From an uncultured Clostridia bacterium (GTDB taxonomy: Bacteria > Bacillota > Clostridia > Christensenellales > UBA1242), in NCBI GenBank assembly GCA_947303145.1, contig CAMYXB010000064.1:1-5512 (forward strand): a stretch of DNA of 5,512 nt, read 5' to 3'. A program made the position numbers and the translations under genes. The notes beneath the pieces were generated by a model. That model saw only the letters and a list, made by a program, of their open reading frames with translations, was not told the origin of the DNA and did no database searches. Shown here in pieces: positions 5,509-5,512 of the stretch. Every line of letters begins with the position of its first letter. Within the stretch, counting starts at the first letter, position 1.

Positions 5509-5512
5509 GTCA

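Overview
The window reads like chromosomal DNA from a low-to-mid GC member of the Bacillota (Firmicutes), probably a Clostridia-like lineage. The evidence is the SufS plus zinc-type SufU pair, a DnaD-family primosome protein next to a DnaI-type helicase loader, strong purine-rich Shine-Dalgarno sites, and heavy use of ATA (Ile) and AGA/AGG (Arg) codons. TAA, TAG and TGA all serve as stops, so the standard code applies. All genes lie on the + strand, packed into three transcription units, and no gene-free stretch exceeds 300 bases. I see no rRNA, tRNA, CRISPR array, insertion sequence or riboswitch.

Unit 1 (1-979) is the end of a suf iron-sulfur cluster operon. It holds the C-terminal part of the cysteine desulfurase SufS, cut by the window edge, then SufU, which takes the persulfide sulfur from SufS, then a clear intrinsic terminator.

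Unit 2 (about 1071-2009) is a single gene with its own extended -10 promoter, Shine-Dalgarno site and terminator. It encodes an unrecognised protein of about six membrane segments that ends in a SHOCT-like C-terminal domain.

Unit 3 (about 2070 to 5450 or beyond) is a tight four-gene operon. It encodes an RluA/RluD-family pseudouridine synthase whose start codon sits where transcription should begin (probably a leaderless message), a previously easy-to-miss 57-residue charged helical protein, a 483-residue DnaD-family protein with a winged-helix N-terminus and apparently four tandem DnaD-like units, and a DnaI/DnaC-type AAA+ helicase loader. The last two probably work together to place the replicative helicase on DNA, as Bacillus DnaB/DnaD/DnaI do. 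The first two have no obvious replication role.

The observations most worth a second look are the small gene at 2913-3086, the four-unit DnaD protein, the leaderless start at 2085, a four-copy 9-bp A+T repeat inside the helicase-loader gene, a compact G-quadruplex motif on the minus strand just after the last gene, and a marked scarcity of GATC, GGCC and GTAC throughout the window. I found no clear sign of a wholly new defence or mobile system.
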